A DNA stretch of 64,000 bases from Flavobacterium aquariorum (GTDB taxonomy: Bacteria; Bacteroidota; Bacteroidia; Flavobacteriales; Flavobacteriaceae): positions 124,001-188,000 of the forward strand of contig NZ_QKXH01000004.1 of assembly GCF_003254745.1 (NCBI RefSeq), written 5' to 3'. Made by a program: the position numbers and the translations under genes. The number at the start of each line of letters is the position of its first letter. The first letter of the stretch is position 1. Below, in pieces: positions 46,142 to 54,696 of the stretch. The notes below the pieces were generated by a model. That model worked only from the letters and a program-made list of their open reading frames with translations. It did not search any database and had not been told where the DNA came from.

Positions 46142-46471
46142 ATGAATTGGATTTTACTTGTTATTGCAGGCCTTTTTGAAGTTGGTTTTGCAACCTGTTT
46201 GGGTAAAGCCAAAGAAACTTCGGGGATAACTTCGACATTGTGGATGGTTGGTTTCTTTATTGCGCTTTCTATCAGTATGACACTGCTGTATAAAGCTTCC
46301 CAAACCTTGCCAATTGGTACAGCTTATGCTGTTTGGACCGGAATTGGCGCCGTTGGGACTGTTCTGGTTGGTATTTTTGTATTTAAAGAACCCGCCACCT
46401 TCTGGAGACTTTTCTTCTTATTTACTTTGATATCGTCTATAATTGGATTGAAATTCGTGTCGGCACATTAA
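46142..46471 (+). CDS. gdx: SMR-family transporter, guanidinium exporter type (SugE/Gdx)
   Basis: The 109-residue protein has four membrane helices. The essential glutamate lies in TM1 (LFEVGFATCLGKA, Glu at about 13). The SugE/Gdx subgroup signatures LYKASQTLPIGTAYAVWTGIGAVGTVLVG and FKEPATFWRLFFL are present. Gdx proteins export guanidinium in exchange for protons as antiparallel dimers. No second SMR gene lies alongside, and the 7-nt gap upstream leaves no room for a guanidine riboswitch, so expression probably depends on the antiporter gene before it. Confidence 0.9.
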   Translation: MNWILLVIAGLFEVGFATCLGKAKETSGITSTLWMVGFFIALSISMTLLYKASQTLPIGTAYAVWTGIGAVGTVLVGIFVFKEPATFWRLFFLFTLISSIIGLKFVSAH

Positions 46472-46512
46472 AAACATAGCCCCTTTTTAATTATTACAAA
46501 TCAAATATAAAA

Positions 46513-47277
46513 ATGGATAACGCGCAAGGAAACGGTAGCATTGTATATGTATTACTGTTAATTATTCTGGTATTTATTGTGCTGCTTTGTTATCTTGTTT
46601 ACCGATTGGTTCAATCTGGCAAAGCCAAAAAGAGTGTTGAAGAGAAATTTGATTTGCTTGAAATGAAAGTAAACAACCTGCAGTTGGAAACATTGGAATC
46701 CAAACTCAATCCGCATCTTTTCAAGAACATTCTCAATTCGATTCAGTCACATGCATACCAAACTTATTTTGCTTTGGATAAATTGGCGAATGTTCTGGAT
46801 TATATTTTATACGAAAGCCAAAAAAAGTTTGTTTCCCCAAAAGAAGAAATTCAGTTTGCATTAAATCTGATTGAAATCAACAAAATTAAAGTGAGTCCGC
46901 TTTTTGAATTGAAAGTGAAAACCATGATTAATGAAGGAGAAAAACTGTATGAACAGAATCTTTTGGCTCCTTTGATTTCGATTGATTTAATTGAGAATGC
47001 CTTTAAACACGCCGATTTACAAAATGCCGATGCCTTTATCTCAATACTATTTGAATTTAAGGACAATTGTTTCTATTTGACGGTTTCCAATAAAATTTCA
47101 GAGAAAAAAGCACTAAAAAAAGAAAGAAGCGGAATCGGTGCGACAACATTGGAACAACGATTGAAAATTATATACAAAAATCAGTTCAAATTGGATAAAT
47201 TTGTCGAAAATGACATCTATATTGCGCATTTAAAAATCAATCTGCTTGAATACAAAAATCAAATGTTTACTGCTTGA
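46513..47277 (+). CDS. LytS-type sensor histidine kinase
   Basis: The 254-residue kinase has one N-terminal membrane helix (about 9-30), no periplasmic sensor domain, and the His_kinase motif LNPHLFKNILNSIQ with phosphorylated His at about 68. The N box is SIDLIENAFKHADL and the G box SGIGATTLEQRLKIIY. It probably senses membrane state or a partner membrane protein. It forms a pair with the response regulator that overlaps its 3' end by 32 nt. Confidence 0.92.
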   Translation: MDNAQGNGSIVYVLLLIILVFIVLLCYLVYRLVQSGKAKKSVEEKFDLLEMKVNNLQLETLESKLNPHLFKNILNSIQSHAYQTYFALDKLANVLDYILYESQKKFVSPKEEIQFALNLIEINKIKVSPLFELKVKTMINEGEKLYEQNLLAPLISIDLIENAFKHADLQNADAFISILFEFKDNCFYLTVSNKISEKKALKKERSGIGATTLEQRLKIIYKNQFKLDKFVENDIYIAHLKINLLEYKNQMFTA

Positions 47278-47965
47278 CGACGAATTGCCGGGTTTGACGT
47301 ACCTGAAAATGCTTTGCGAGCAAATTCCAGAATTGGAAATCATAAAAGCATTTAATGACCCGCAAAAATTATTGGAGGAAGTTCCCAAACTTGATTTTGA
47401 TTTATGTATCTCGGATATCGAAATGCCTGGAATTGATGGGTTGACTTTAGCCCATTTGCTGGAAAACAAACTTGTTATTTTTACGACCGCCTACAAAAAT
47501 TACGCTGCCGAAGCTTTTAATATAGATGCAGTCGATTATGTTACTAAACCCGTTACCAAAGAGCGTCTTGAAAAAGCTGTTTTTAAAGCTTTGGAACGAT
47601 TCCAAAAGTTTGATAGTTCAAAGAAATACATTCATTTGAACACCGATAAAGGAAAGGGACTGTTGTATTTTGACCAGATTCAATATGTTAAAACTGCAGC
47701 TGTCGATAGTAGAGACAAAGAAGTATATTTGGCAGATGGTACTGTTTTAATTCTTAAAAATATCAATTTTGGATCATTATTAAAGCAGCTTCCCAAGGCT
47801 GATTTTTGCAGAGTCAATAAAAAAGAAATTATTGCAATAAAGGCTGTTCAGTATTTCAATCATAATGAAATTACACTTTCCTTTCATGGAAAAAATGGGA
47901 AACCTATCGTATCAGTTTTGAGTGATACCTATCGTCATGATTTTTTGACGAAAGTGAAAATCTAG
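47246..47965 (+). CDS. LytTR-family response regulator
   Basis: The 239-residue regulator has a receiver domain (about 1-120) with phospho-acceptor Asp at about 57 (ISDIEMPGIDGL) and the lysine in VTKPVT. A LytTR DNA-binding domain follows (about 130-239: NTDKGKGLLYFDQIQYVKTA, FCRVNKKEIIAIKAV). No ATG is in frame near the start, so TTG at 47246, inside the kinase gene, is the likely start. LytTR targets are usually membrane or envelope genes; the flanking antiporters are plausible targets. Confidence 0.92.
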   Translation: MNTKIKCLLLDDELPGLTYLKMLCEQIPELEIIKAFNDPQKLLEEVPKLDFDLCISDIEMPGIDGLTLAHLLENKLVIFTTAYKNYAAEAFNIDAVDYVTKPVTKERLEKAVFKALERFQKFDSSKKYIHLNTDKGKGLLYFDQIQYVKTAAVDSRDKEVYLADGTVLILKNINFGSLLKQLPKADFCRVNKKEIIAIKAVQYFNHNEITLSFHGKNGKPIVSVLSDTYRHDFLTKVKI

Positions 47966-47978
47966 CTTATTATCGCTA

Positions 47979-48157
47979 AATTTTTAACCATATAAGTCAT
48001 TTAAGTTTAAAAAGTAGATTGTCAAATTAGTTATTAAAAAAAGAATATATGTTAAAAGCGATCTTTGTAAAGTTTAGCTCCTCATACTTAAATGGGCTTA
48101 GATTTTACTTGATTGTAGTCAAATTAAAAACTTTTATGACTTATATGGTTAAAAATT
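47979..48157. repeat. MITE-like element with 22-bp terminal inverted repeats
   Basis: AATTTTTAACCATATAAGTCAT (split here as AATTTTTAACC and ATATAAGTCAT; 47979-48000) recurs inverted and perfect at 48136-48157. The match extends with mismatches for another 8 bp inwards. The roughly 135-bp interior has no ORF. Similar ACTTATATGG-type repeats are, from memory, common between Flavobacterium genes. The rest of this 342-nt gap holds A/T-rich sequence before the second antiporter gene. Confidence 0.7.
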
Positions 48158-48307
48158 AAATGCCGTTTATCATAGAATTTAGCTCTTATTACAAAGTTTT
48201 ACAGTCTTGTTACATTCGTCTAAAATTTGATTGTAATTCATTTTTTAGCTCCAAAATCAGTTCTCATATTTGCATGAAGATTTAAATTAATTTAAAAAGA
48301 GTGTCGT

Positions 48308-50578
48308 ATGAAGAATATTAAAAATTCTTTTTTTTATTTGGCGATTATTGGTGTTTTTTCGGGATTAATCTACTGGATTATTTTGAAAGGGAAGATGCTG
48401 GAATCTGGACAAAATATTATTCCTCACCATATAGGAAAAGGACATTGGAATGATTTCACAACTTCGATGGTTCAAAATTTGCAACATCCGTTAGCTATTC
48501 TTTTGGCACAAATTATAACGATCATTTTGGTCGCTCGTTTTTTTGGTTGGGTTTGCAGAAAAATTGGACAACCAACAGTAATTGGTGAAATGATTGCCGG
48601 TATTGTTTTAGGACCATCTTTAATCGGGATGTATTTTCCTGAATTTTCGGCAATGCTGTTTCCAAAGGATTCGTTGGGTAATCTTCAGTTTTTGAGCCAA
48701 ATCGGATTAATCCTTTTTATGTTTGTCATAGGGATGGAACTCGATTTGAAAGCGCTAAAAAATAAAGCGCATGATGCCGTAGTTATTAGCCACGCCAGTA
48801 TAATAATCCCTTTTGCATTAGGTTTGGGCTTGGCTTATTTTATTTATCATTCTTTTGCTCCGCAGGGGGTTGAGTTTATTTCTTTTGGATTGTTTTTGGG
48901 AATTGCAATGAGTATTACTGCATTTCCTGTTTTAGCAGGAATCGTCCGAGAACGTGGGATTCACAAAACAAAATTGGGAGCAATTGTTATTACCTGTGCC
49001 GCTGCCGATGATATTACTGCATGGTGCATTTTGGCGGCAGTGATTGCTATTGTAAAGGCAGGTTCGTTTACCAGCTCTTTATACGTTATCTTGATGGCGG
49101 TATTTTATGTACTGCTGATGTTGAAAGTGGTTCGCCCTTTTCTAAAAAAAGTTGGTGATTTGAGTTCAACAAGGGAAAGTCTGAGTAAGCCAGTAGTCGC
49201 TATTTTCTTTTTGACATTATTGCTTTCTTCTTATGTTTCTGAATTGATAGGGATTCATGCTTTGTTTGGTGCCTTCTTGGCAGGGGCAATCATGCCGGAA
49301 AACAATAAATTTCGTTCTATTTTTATCGAAAAAATAGAAGATGTTTCTGTGGTGGTACTACTTCCTTTGTTTTTTGTTTTTACAGGTTTAAGAACTCAAA
49401 TCGGATTGATTGATGATCCGTATTTATGGAAAATTACTGGAATCATTATTTTGGTTGCCGTTGCAGGTAAATTTTTGGGGAGCGCACTTGCAGCAAAGTT
49501 TGTTGGACATAGTTGGAAGGATAGTTTGTCTATTGGGACATTAATGAATACCCGAGGCCTGATGGAATTGGTCGTGCTGAATATTGGGTATGATTTAGGG
49601 GTTTTATCAACCCAAATTTTTACAATGATGGTGATTATGGCTTTGGTGACAACGTTTATGACAGGACCAGCCTTGGATTTAATAAACTATATTTTTAGAG
49701 TCAAGCCAACTCTTATCCCTGAGGAAATTAGCAACAAAGGCAAATACAAAATTCTTATTTCTTTTGCGTCACCCGATAAAGGGAGAACGTTGCTGAAAGT
49801 AGCCAACAGTCTGGTTAAGAAACAAGGAGGGAACAGCATTGTTACCGCTATGCATTTGTCATTAAGTTCGGAGTTGCATTCTTTTGATGTTAAAGACTAT
49901 GAGAAGGAAACCTTTTTACCAGTGGTTTCAGAGTCAGAAAATCTTAATCAAAAAATAGTAACTCTTTTTAAAGTGTCCAATGATATAGATTCTGAAATAA
50001 CAGAGACGGCTAATCATGGTGAATATGATTTGTTATTGGTTGGCTTGGGACAATCAATTTTTGAAGGAACATTACTTGGAAAAGTACTTGGTTTTACAAC
50101 GCGAATTATCAACCCCGACCGTTTGATTGATAAAATTACGGGGAAAGAAGGTTTGTTCGAAAATTCTCCTTTTGATGAAAGAACCAGACAAATTATTGCT
50201 AATAGCAAAATGCCTGTTGGAATTCTTGTTGATAAAGAGTTGGAAGAAATTAATCGTGTGTTTATGCCAATTTTCACTAAAGAAGATGGATTCTTGATGG
50301 AGTTCGCACAAAAACTGATACACAATAATGGTTCTCAAATTACGGTTCTGGATGCTGGCGGACAAATCAGGAACAGTAGGGAAATTCAAGAATCAGTTCG
50401 CTCAATTGAACAAATAGCACCCAATCACATTATGATGATGCAGGAAAGGATAATTAAAAAAGAATTTTTGGAGCAACAGGATTTAATGATTATTAGCCTA
50501 GAAAGTTGGAAAAAGCTAATAGATTCTCATAGCACCTGGCTTAATAATACGCCTTCGGTTTTAATTATTAAACCTTAA
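48308..50578 (+). CDS. Cation:proton antiporter (CPA2) with C-terminal universal-stress-like region, paralog 2
   Basis: This 756-residue protein aligns end to end with the antiporter at 43864-46134, including length, [66 protein letters not shown] and the tail motif [19 protein letters not shown]. Identity by eye is well above half, with the tail more divergent. The pair probably arose by local duplication. The two may differ in ion preference or in tail-sensed signal. Confidence 0.92.
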   Translation: MKNIKNSFFYLAIIGVFSGLIYWIILKGKMLESGQNIIPHHIGKGHWNDFTTSMVQNLQHPLAILLAQIITIILVARFFGWVCRKIGQPTVIGEMIAGIVLGPSLIGMYFPEFSAMLFPKDSLGNLQFLSQIGLILFMFVIGMELDLKALKNKAHDAVVISHASIIIPFALGLGLAYFIYHSFAPQGVEFISFGLFLGIAMSITAFPVLAGIVRERGIHKTKLGAIVITCAAADDITAWCILAAVIAIVKAGSFTSSLYVILMAVFYVLLMLKVVRPFLKKVGDLSSTRESLSKPVVAIFFLTLLLSSYVSELIGIHALFGAFLAGAIMPENNKFRSIFIEKIEDVSVVVLLPLFFVFTGLRTQIGLIDDPYLWKITGIIILVAVAGKFLGSALAAKFVGHSWKDSLSIGTLMNTRGLMELVVLNIGYDLGVLSTQIFTMMVIMALVTTFMTGPALDLINYIFRVKPTLIPEEISNKGKYKILISFASPDKGRTLLKVANSLVKKQGGNSIVTAMHLSLSSELHSFDVKDYEKETFLPVVSESENLNQKIVTLFKVSNDIDSEITETANHGEYDLLLVGLGQSIFEGTLLGKVLGFTTRIINPDRLIDKITGKEGLFENSPFDERTRQIIANSKMPVGILVDKELEEINRVFMPIFTKEDGFLMEFAQKLIHNNGSQITVLDAGGQIRNSREIQESVRSIEQIAPNHIMMMQERIIKKEFLEQQDLMIISLESWKKLIDSHSTWLNNTPSVLIIKP

Positions 50579-50581
50579 AAT

Positions 50582-50612
50582 TAGCCGCAAAGCTCAATGA
50601 GTTTTGCGGCTA
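50582..50612. terminator. Hairpin between antiporter and response regulator genes
   Basis: TAGCCGCAAA and TTTGCGGCTA pair perfectly over 10 bp around an 11-nt loop. A T-tract follows only on the minus strand, so it is best placed to end the receiver-protein transcript; it may serve both convergent genes. Confidence 0.6.
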
Positions 50613-50639
50613 GCAGTATAATAAATCAATTGGACATTT

Positions 50640-51098
50640 TTAGGAAATATTTTCACCGATAAGGCCCGGGAAAGCCTTTTCGAAAATTTCAAGCAAAGCT
50701 TCCTTGTTCATAGGTTTTTGGTTAAAGGCGGAGATTTCCTTTATTGACTCTGCTTTGGCTCTATCGGCAGGATTGAAAGAACTGCTGAGCATTACAACAA
50801 TGATATTCTCTTTGTTTTCCAGATTCAAGTTTTTATATTCCTCTATAAATTCCCATCCATCCATGACTGGCATATTGATGTCCAATAAAATCAGTTGAGG
50901 ACTTGGATATTCATTATCATCTGTGGATTCAAATTTTCCTTGTTTACAAAGGTATTCAATAGCTTCTTTGCCATTTAAAGCTACCTGAATATATTCTGTT
51001 AAATTGGTTTTTAGTATGATTTTTTTGTTGATAAAATTAGTGGCAAAATCATCGTCAACCAGTAATACGCAATTTAGTTTCTTGTTCATTTCTTGCAT
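50640..51098 (-). CDS. Stand-alone response regulator receiver (Rcp-like)
   Basis: The 152-residue protein is a single receiver domain: acidic pocket LLVDDDFATNF, phospho-acceptor in LILLDINMPVMDGW, switch Ser in VVMLSSS, and KPMN near the end. No output domain follows. Such Rcp-type receivers usually accept phosphate from a PAS-type histidine kinase. The kinase gene ends 27 nt upstream on the same strand, which makes it the likely donor. Confidence 0.9.
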   Translation of the reverse strand: MQEMNKKLNCVLLVDDDFATNFINKKIILKTNLTEYIQVALNGKEAIEYLCKQGKFESTDDNEYPSPQLILLDINMPVMDGWEFIEEYKNLNLENKENIIVVMLSSSFNPADRAKAESIKEISAFNQKPMNKEALLEIFEKAFPGLIGENIS

Positions 51099-51125
51099 TG
51101 TATGAGTTTTAATATTTTTGTATTG

Positions 51126-54100
51126 TTAATTTAGTTCTGCAGGGAAAGTCCATTTGAAAGTACTTCCCTCGTTGTATTTTGATTCGACCCAAATCTTTCC
51201 ATTATGGTGTTCAACTATTTTTTTACAATGCGATAATCCAATTCCGGTTCCTTGGTATTCATTGTGATTGTGAAGTCGTTTAAAAATTACGAATATTTTA
51301 TCTTGGTCCTGTTCTTTAATTCCGATTCCATTGTCTTGAATTGAAAAAAGCCAGTTGTTTTCCTCTTTTACTGCAGCTATTTTTATTTTCGACTGTCGGT
51401 CCTTTTTTCGATATTTGTAGGCATTACTGATCATATTTTGGAATAGCTGCCGTATTTCGGTGGTATAACCTGAGATAACAGGCAGGTTTTCATATTCAAT
51501 AAAGGCATTGTTTTCTTTTAGACTAACATCCATATCTGCAAGAACATTGGCAACAATTTCATTACAGTTAATGCTGTTGGTTCTTTTTTCCTTTCCAATT
51601 CTGGAGTAGTCCAACAACCCTTTTACCGATAATTGCATGCGTGATGTAGAGCTCTCAATGAATTGTAGATATTGTTTTTGATCTTCATCCAAATCTTCAC
51701 CCAGCTCTTCTTTAAGCAGATGTATAAATTGAATTACCGTGATTAACGGTTCCTGTAAATCATGTGATGCGATATAGGCAAACTGTTCTAATTCTGTATT
51801 TTGAAATTCTAGTTGTCGGTTTTTTGTCAGCAGCTCCTTTTGAAAGGCTACACGGTCGTTAACATTCCTCATAGATTTTTCTATGTAGATTGGCTCTCCA
51901 TTTTCATTATTTATTAAACGAGCATTTAAAGAGAAAAACGCAATATTTTTATTTCCATCTCTAAATCGGATATCACAATCCCGAACTTGACCTTCTTCTT
52001 TTAGTTTTTTCAATAAGGATTCTCTGTCTTGTTGGTCGTAATAAAAATCAAAGATTGAATTACCTAATAGAAAGGAGCAAGGTTTATGGAAATTTTTTTC
52101 GAATGAAGGACTGACATCAAGAACCGTCCCATCCATTGTTGTTTTCAAATAGACGTCTTCAAAATTTTCAAAAATAGATCGGAATTTTGCTTCGCTTATC
52201 TTTAGTTTTTCCTCGATTAATCTTCGTTCGGTAATATTTCTTAAAGAGCCGATTGCAAATTCTGGCTCTCCATTTGAATCATAAATGACTTTGGCATTAA
52301 TTGATACATAAAAAATCTGACCATTTATACTAATCTCATTGTTATGGTCAATAACTTTTTGTTCCGTTATTATTTTTTGAAACATCAATTTCATTTGATT
52401 CCTGTCTGAATAAATGATTGACATATTTTGACCAACGAGTTCTTCCCTTGTTATTCCATTAAAAGTGCTACAAGAGGGACTAACATCCAATATTTCACCT
52501 GTTTTTATTGATGTCTTGAAAATGACGTCCTGAGCATTTTCAAATAAAACACGGTAGGTTTCTTCGCTTTTCAGTAGTCTTTCTTGAGCCAATTTTCTTT
52601 CCATAGATCTGGAAAGGATATCTGACAATGCTCCCAATAATTTGACTTCTTCTTCTAAAAAAATGGTTTCTTTTTTCAAATCTTTTGCATTGTAATAACC
52701 GATTTCTATAAAGCCGTATTCTTTTGCATTTATGCAAATCTTTTGCTTTAGCGTCCAATCGTTTTGTTGGTAATTGGGAGAAAAGAATTCTTCCTCGCAC
52801 ATTTGGATTCGGCAATTGGCAATTTCGGGAAACTGTAGTGCATTTGGAATAATTTGAACACAGGCTTCCAGTTTTTTGGATTTTGAAAGCGCTTTGTTGC
52901 TTATGATTTCCGAAATATCATAAAGACAACGAAGCTCTTTAATACGTTTATTAAGTGAAATGTTGTTTTTTTCTAATTGTATTTCTTTTAATTTTAATTC
53001 GGAAACATTGGTGACAATTGTGGTTACCCCAATGATTTTGCCTTCCTCATTTTTGCTGGGTGATTTAGCAACATTCCAATAGGCCTCTGTGGCGTCTTTT
53101 TCTTGTGCAGAATAGGTGCTTCCCTTTAAAACACTAGTAAATATAGAAATGATTTTTTCTTTTCGACTTCCTTGTGGAATTAAATTAATATGATTGTCCC
53201 CGATTTTTATTTTGACTCCATATTCATTTTTCATATACCTTGAATGAGCCGAATTGAAACTGAGATAGTTTAAATCGGTATCCATTGAAGAAATGCTCAC
53301 CCTGGTTGGGTTTTCAATGGTTGCTTTGAGGATGTTTTTTTCTAGTCCTAAAGAGTGTTCACTGGTGTTTAATTTTCTTTCTTCATTTTTTTTGCCTTCT
53401 AATACTGCCTTTAAGAATAAGACTGAGACCATGGTTGCAAATAGAAACAATTGCAACATCAAAAAGTTATTATTCCATCCGTTGAAAATAAATCCGCCCA
53501 TGTGATGACCTGTACAATGTATTGCTATGATTGTAATTACTAAAGACAAAAAGCTAATAATTTTCATCCCGAATCGGCAGGCAGCCCATATCAATAAAAA
53601 GAAGAGAACGGATTCATTGTTAGCATATGATTCAAAAATATATAATGATAGGAATAGGGCAGATAAGATCAGGAAAAAGACTTCGGATTTTTTTCCATTG
53701 GTCCATCCAATGAATTCTTTTGTAGAAAATAACCAAGAAAGTACAAATGGAGTGAATAGAATGGCACCCAGTGCATTGCCCCTTAATGTATTGCTCCAAA
53801 TTAAAATGCAATTATCCAATGAGAAATAGGAAGTCAAAGCAAGCGGAAAAAAAACAATGGTTACACTTATAAAAGTTCCCAGTAAACTGGCTAAAGCGAA
53901 AAATATGACATTTTGTTCACTGTTGAAAGGATATTTACTTTTGCACCACAATTTGGTCAAATAAGAGACAAGAAAAGCATTTAGACTTGCAATGATTGGT
54001 CTTGCAATGCATAAGGCTGATGGCATAATAAGTTCTTCAAATGTTGTAGCATTTTGAAAATCATTTTTGAATAGACTTATGGAAAATATAAAACTGCCTA

Positions 54101-54320
54101 ATGCGACTCCAAAAATTGCTTTTCGCCCAAAGAGTAGGGTTGCGGCTATTGTAAAACCAATCGCTGGAAAAAATGGAAGTATATGAATTTCGGTAATAAA
54201 TATAAATTGGGATAATTTGGCAATTAGAAAATATAAAATAGCAGTAGTGGTAACAATTTTGATTGTCGAATTTAGAAATGTAGGAATGTAGTATTCTCCG
54301 CTATTTATATTTTCGTCCAT
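51126..54320 (-). CDS. MASE1-PAS sensor histidine kinase
   Basis: The 1064-residue kinase begins with about eight to ten membrane helices of a MASE1 sensor (1-310). A PAS-like segment (about 325-440) and a GAF-like segment (about 460-590, CLYDISEIISNK, NCRIQMC) follow. Two clear PAS domains come next (about 590-715 and 720-840: YRVLFENAQDVIFKTS, FRSIFENFEDVYLKTT). HisKA carries His at about 853 (YIASHDLQEPL), and HATPase_c has NMISNAYKYRKK, DNGIGIKEQDQ and GTGIGLSHCKKIVEHHNG. It probably signals to the single-domain receiver downstream. Confidence 0.93.
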   Translation of the reverse strand: MDENINSGEYYIPTFLNSTIKIVTTTAILYFLIAKLSQFIFITEIHILPFFPAIGFTIAATLLFGRKAIFGVALGSFIFSISLFKNDFQNATTFEELIMPSALCIARPIIASLNAFLVSYLTKLWCKSKYPFNSEQNVIFFALASLLGTFISVTIVFFPLALTSYFSLDNCILIWSNTLRGNALGAILFTPFVLSWLFSTKEFIGWTNGKKSEVFFLILSALFLSLYIFESYANNESVLFFLLIWAACRFGMKIISFLSLVITIIAIHCTGHHMGGFIFNGWNNNFLMLQLFLFATMVSVLFLKAVLEGKKNEERKLNTSEHSLGLEKNILKATIENPTRVSISSMDTDLNYLSFNSAHSRYMKNEYGVKIKIGDNHINLIPQGSRKEKIISIFTSVLKGSTYSAQEKDATEAYWNVAKSPSKNEEGKIIGVTTIVTNVSELKLKEIQLEKNNISLNKRIKELRCLYDISEIISNKALSKSKKLEACVQIIPNALQFPEIANCRIQMCEEEFFSPNYQQNDWTLKQKICINAKEYGFIEIGYYNAKDLKKETIFLEEEVKLLGALSDILSRSMERKLAQERLLKSEETYRVLFENAQDVIFKTSIKTGEILDVSPSCSTFNGITREELVGQNMSIIYSDRNQMKLMFQKIITEQKVIDHNNEISINGQIFYVSINAKVIYDSNGEPEFAIGSLRNITERRLIEEKLKISEAKFRSIFENFEDVYLKTTMDGTVLDVSPSFEKNFHKPCSFLLGNSIFDFYYDQQDRESLLKKLKEEGQVRDCDIRFRDGNKNIAFFSLNARLINNENGEPIYIEKSMRNVNDRVAFQKELLTKNRQLEFQNTELEQFAYIASHDLQEPLITVIQFIHLLKEELGEDLDEDQKQYLQFIESSTSRMQLSVKGLLDYSRIGKEKRTNSINCNEIVANVLADMDVSLKENNAFIEYENLPVISGYTTEIRQLFQNMISNAYKYRKKDRQSKIKIAAVKEENNWLFSIQDNGIGIKEQDQDKIFVIFKRLHNHNEYQGTGIGLSHCKKIVEHHNGKIWVESKYNEGSTFKWTFPAELN

Positions 54321-54442
54321 TTTTAAGTTTTTTTATTCTCTATTTTTTATTTAAAATAATGGTTTTTAATAAAGAGTAGGAAAAAGAATGTTTTTGAACT
54401 ATATAAATGTATTTTATCGATATAATTTACTTTTTATCGAAA

Positions 54443-54450
54443 CAAATTTA
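54443..54450 (-). promoter_or_regulatory. -7-like box of the kinase operon
   Basis: TAAATTTG on the minus strand matches TAnnTTTG, 123 nt before the kinase ATG, without a clear -33 box. Nearby, TTATCGATATA and TTTATCGAAAC repeat the TTATCGA core. The rest of the 376-nt gap is A/T-rich and shows no gene. Confidence 0.4.
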
Positions 54451-54696
54451 ATGCCAAATTTTTAATAATTTATCATTTTATTCTTTTTGGACTTAAAAAC
54501 AAGTGTTTTTTGATAATAAAGAAGTCTTTTTCCCATGTATTGATCTCTTGCTAAAAATTCCGTAATGGTTTTTTGGAAGTTTATTATTTTGAATGGATCG
54601 GTTGAAATAAATGAGAATGACCGGTTGTTCCAAAAAAATATTTTGGATATTAGCCTTCAATTTTGCTGAGGGTAAATTTAAGGAGAGGATTTTGGG

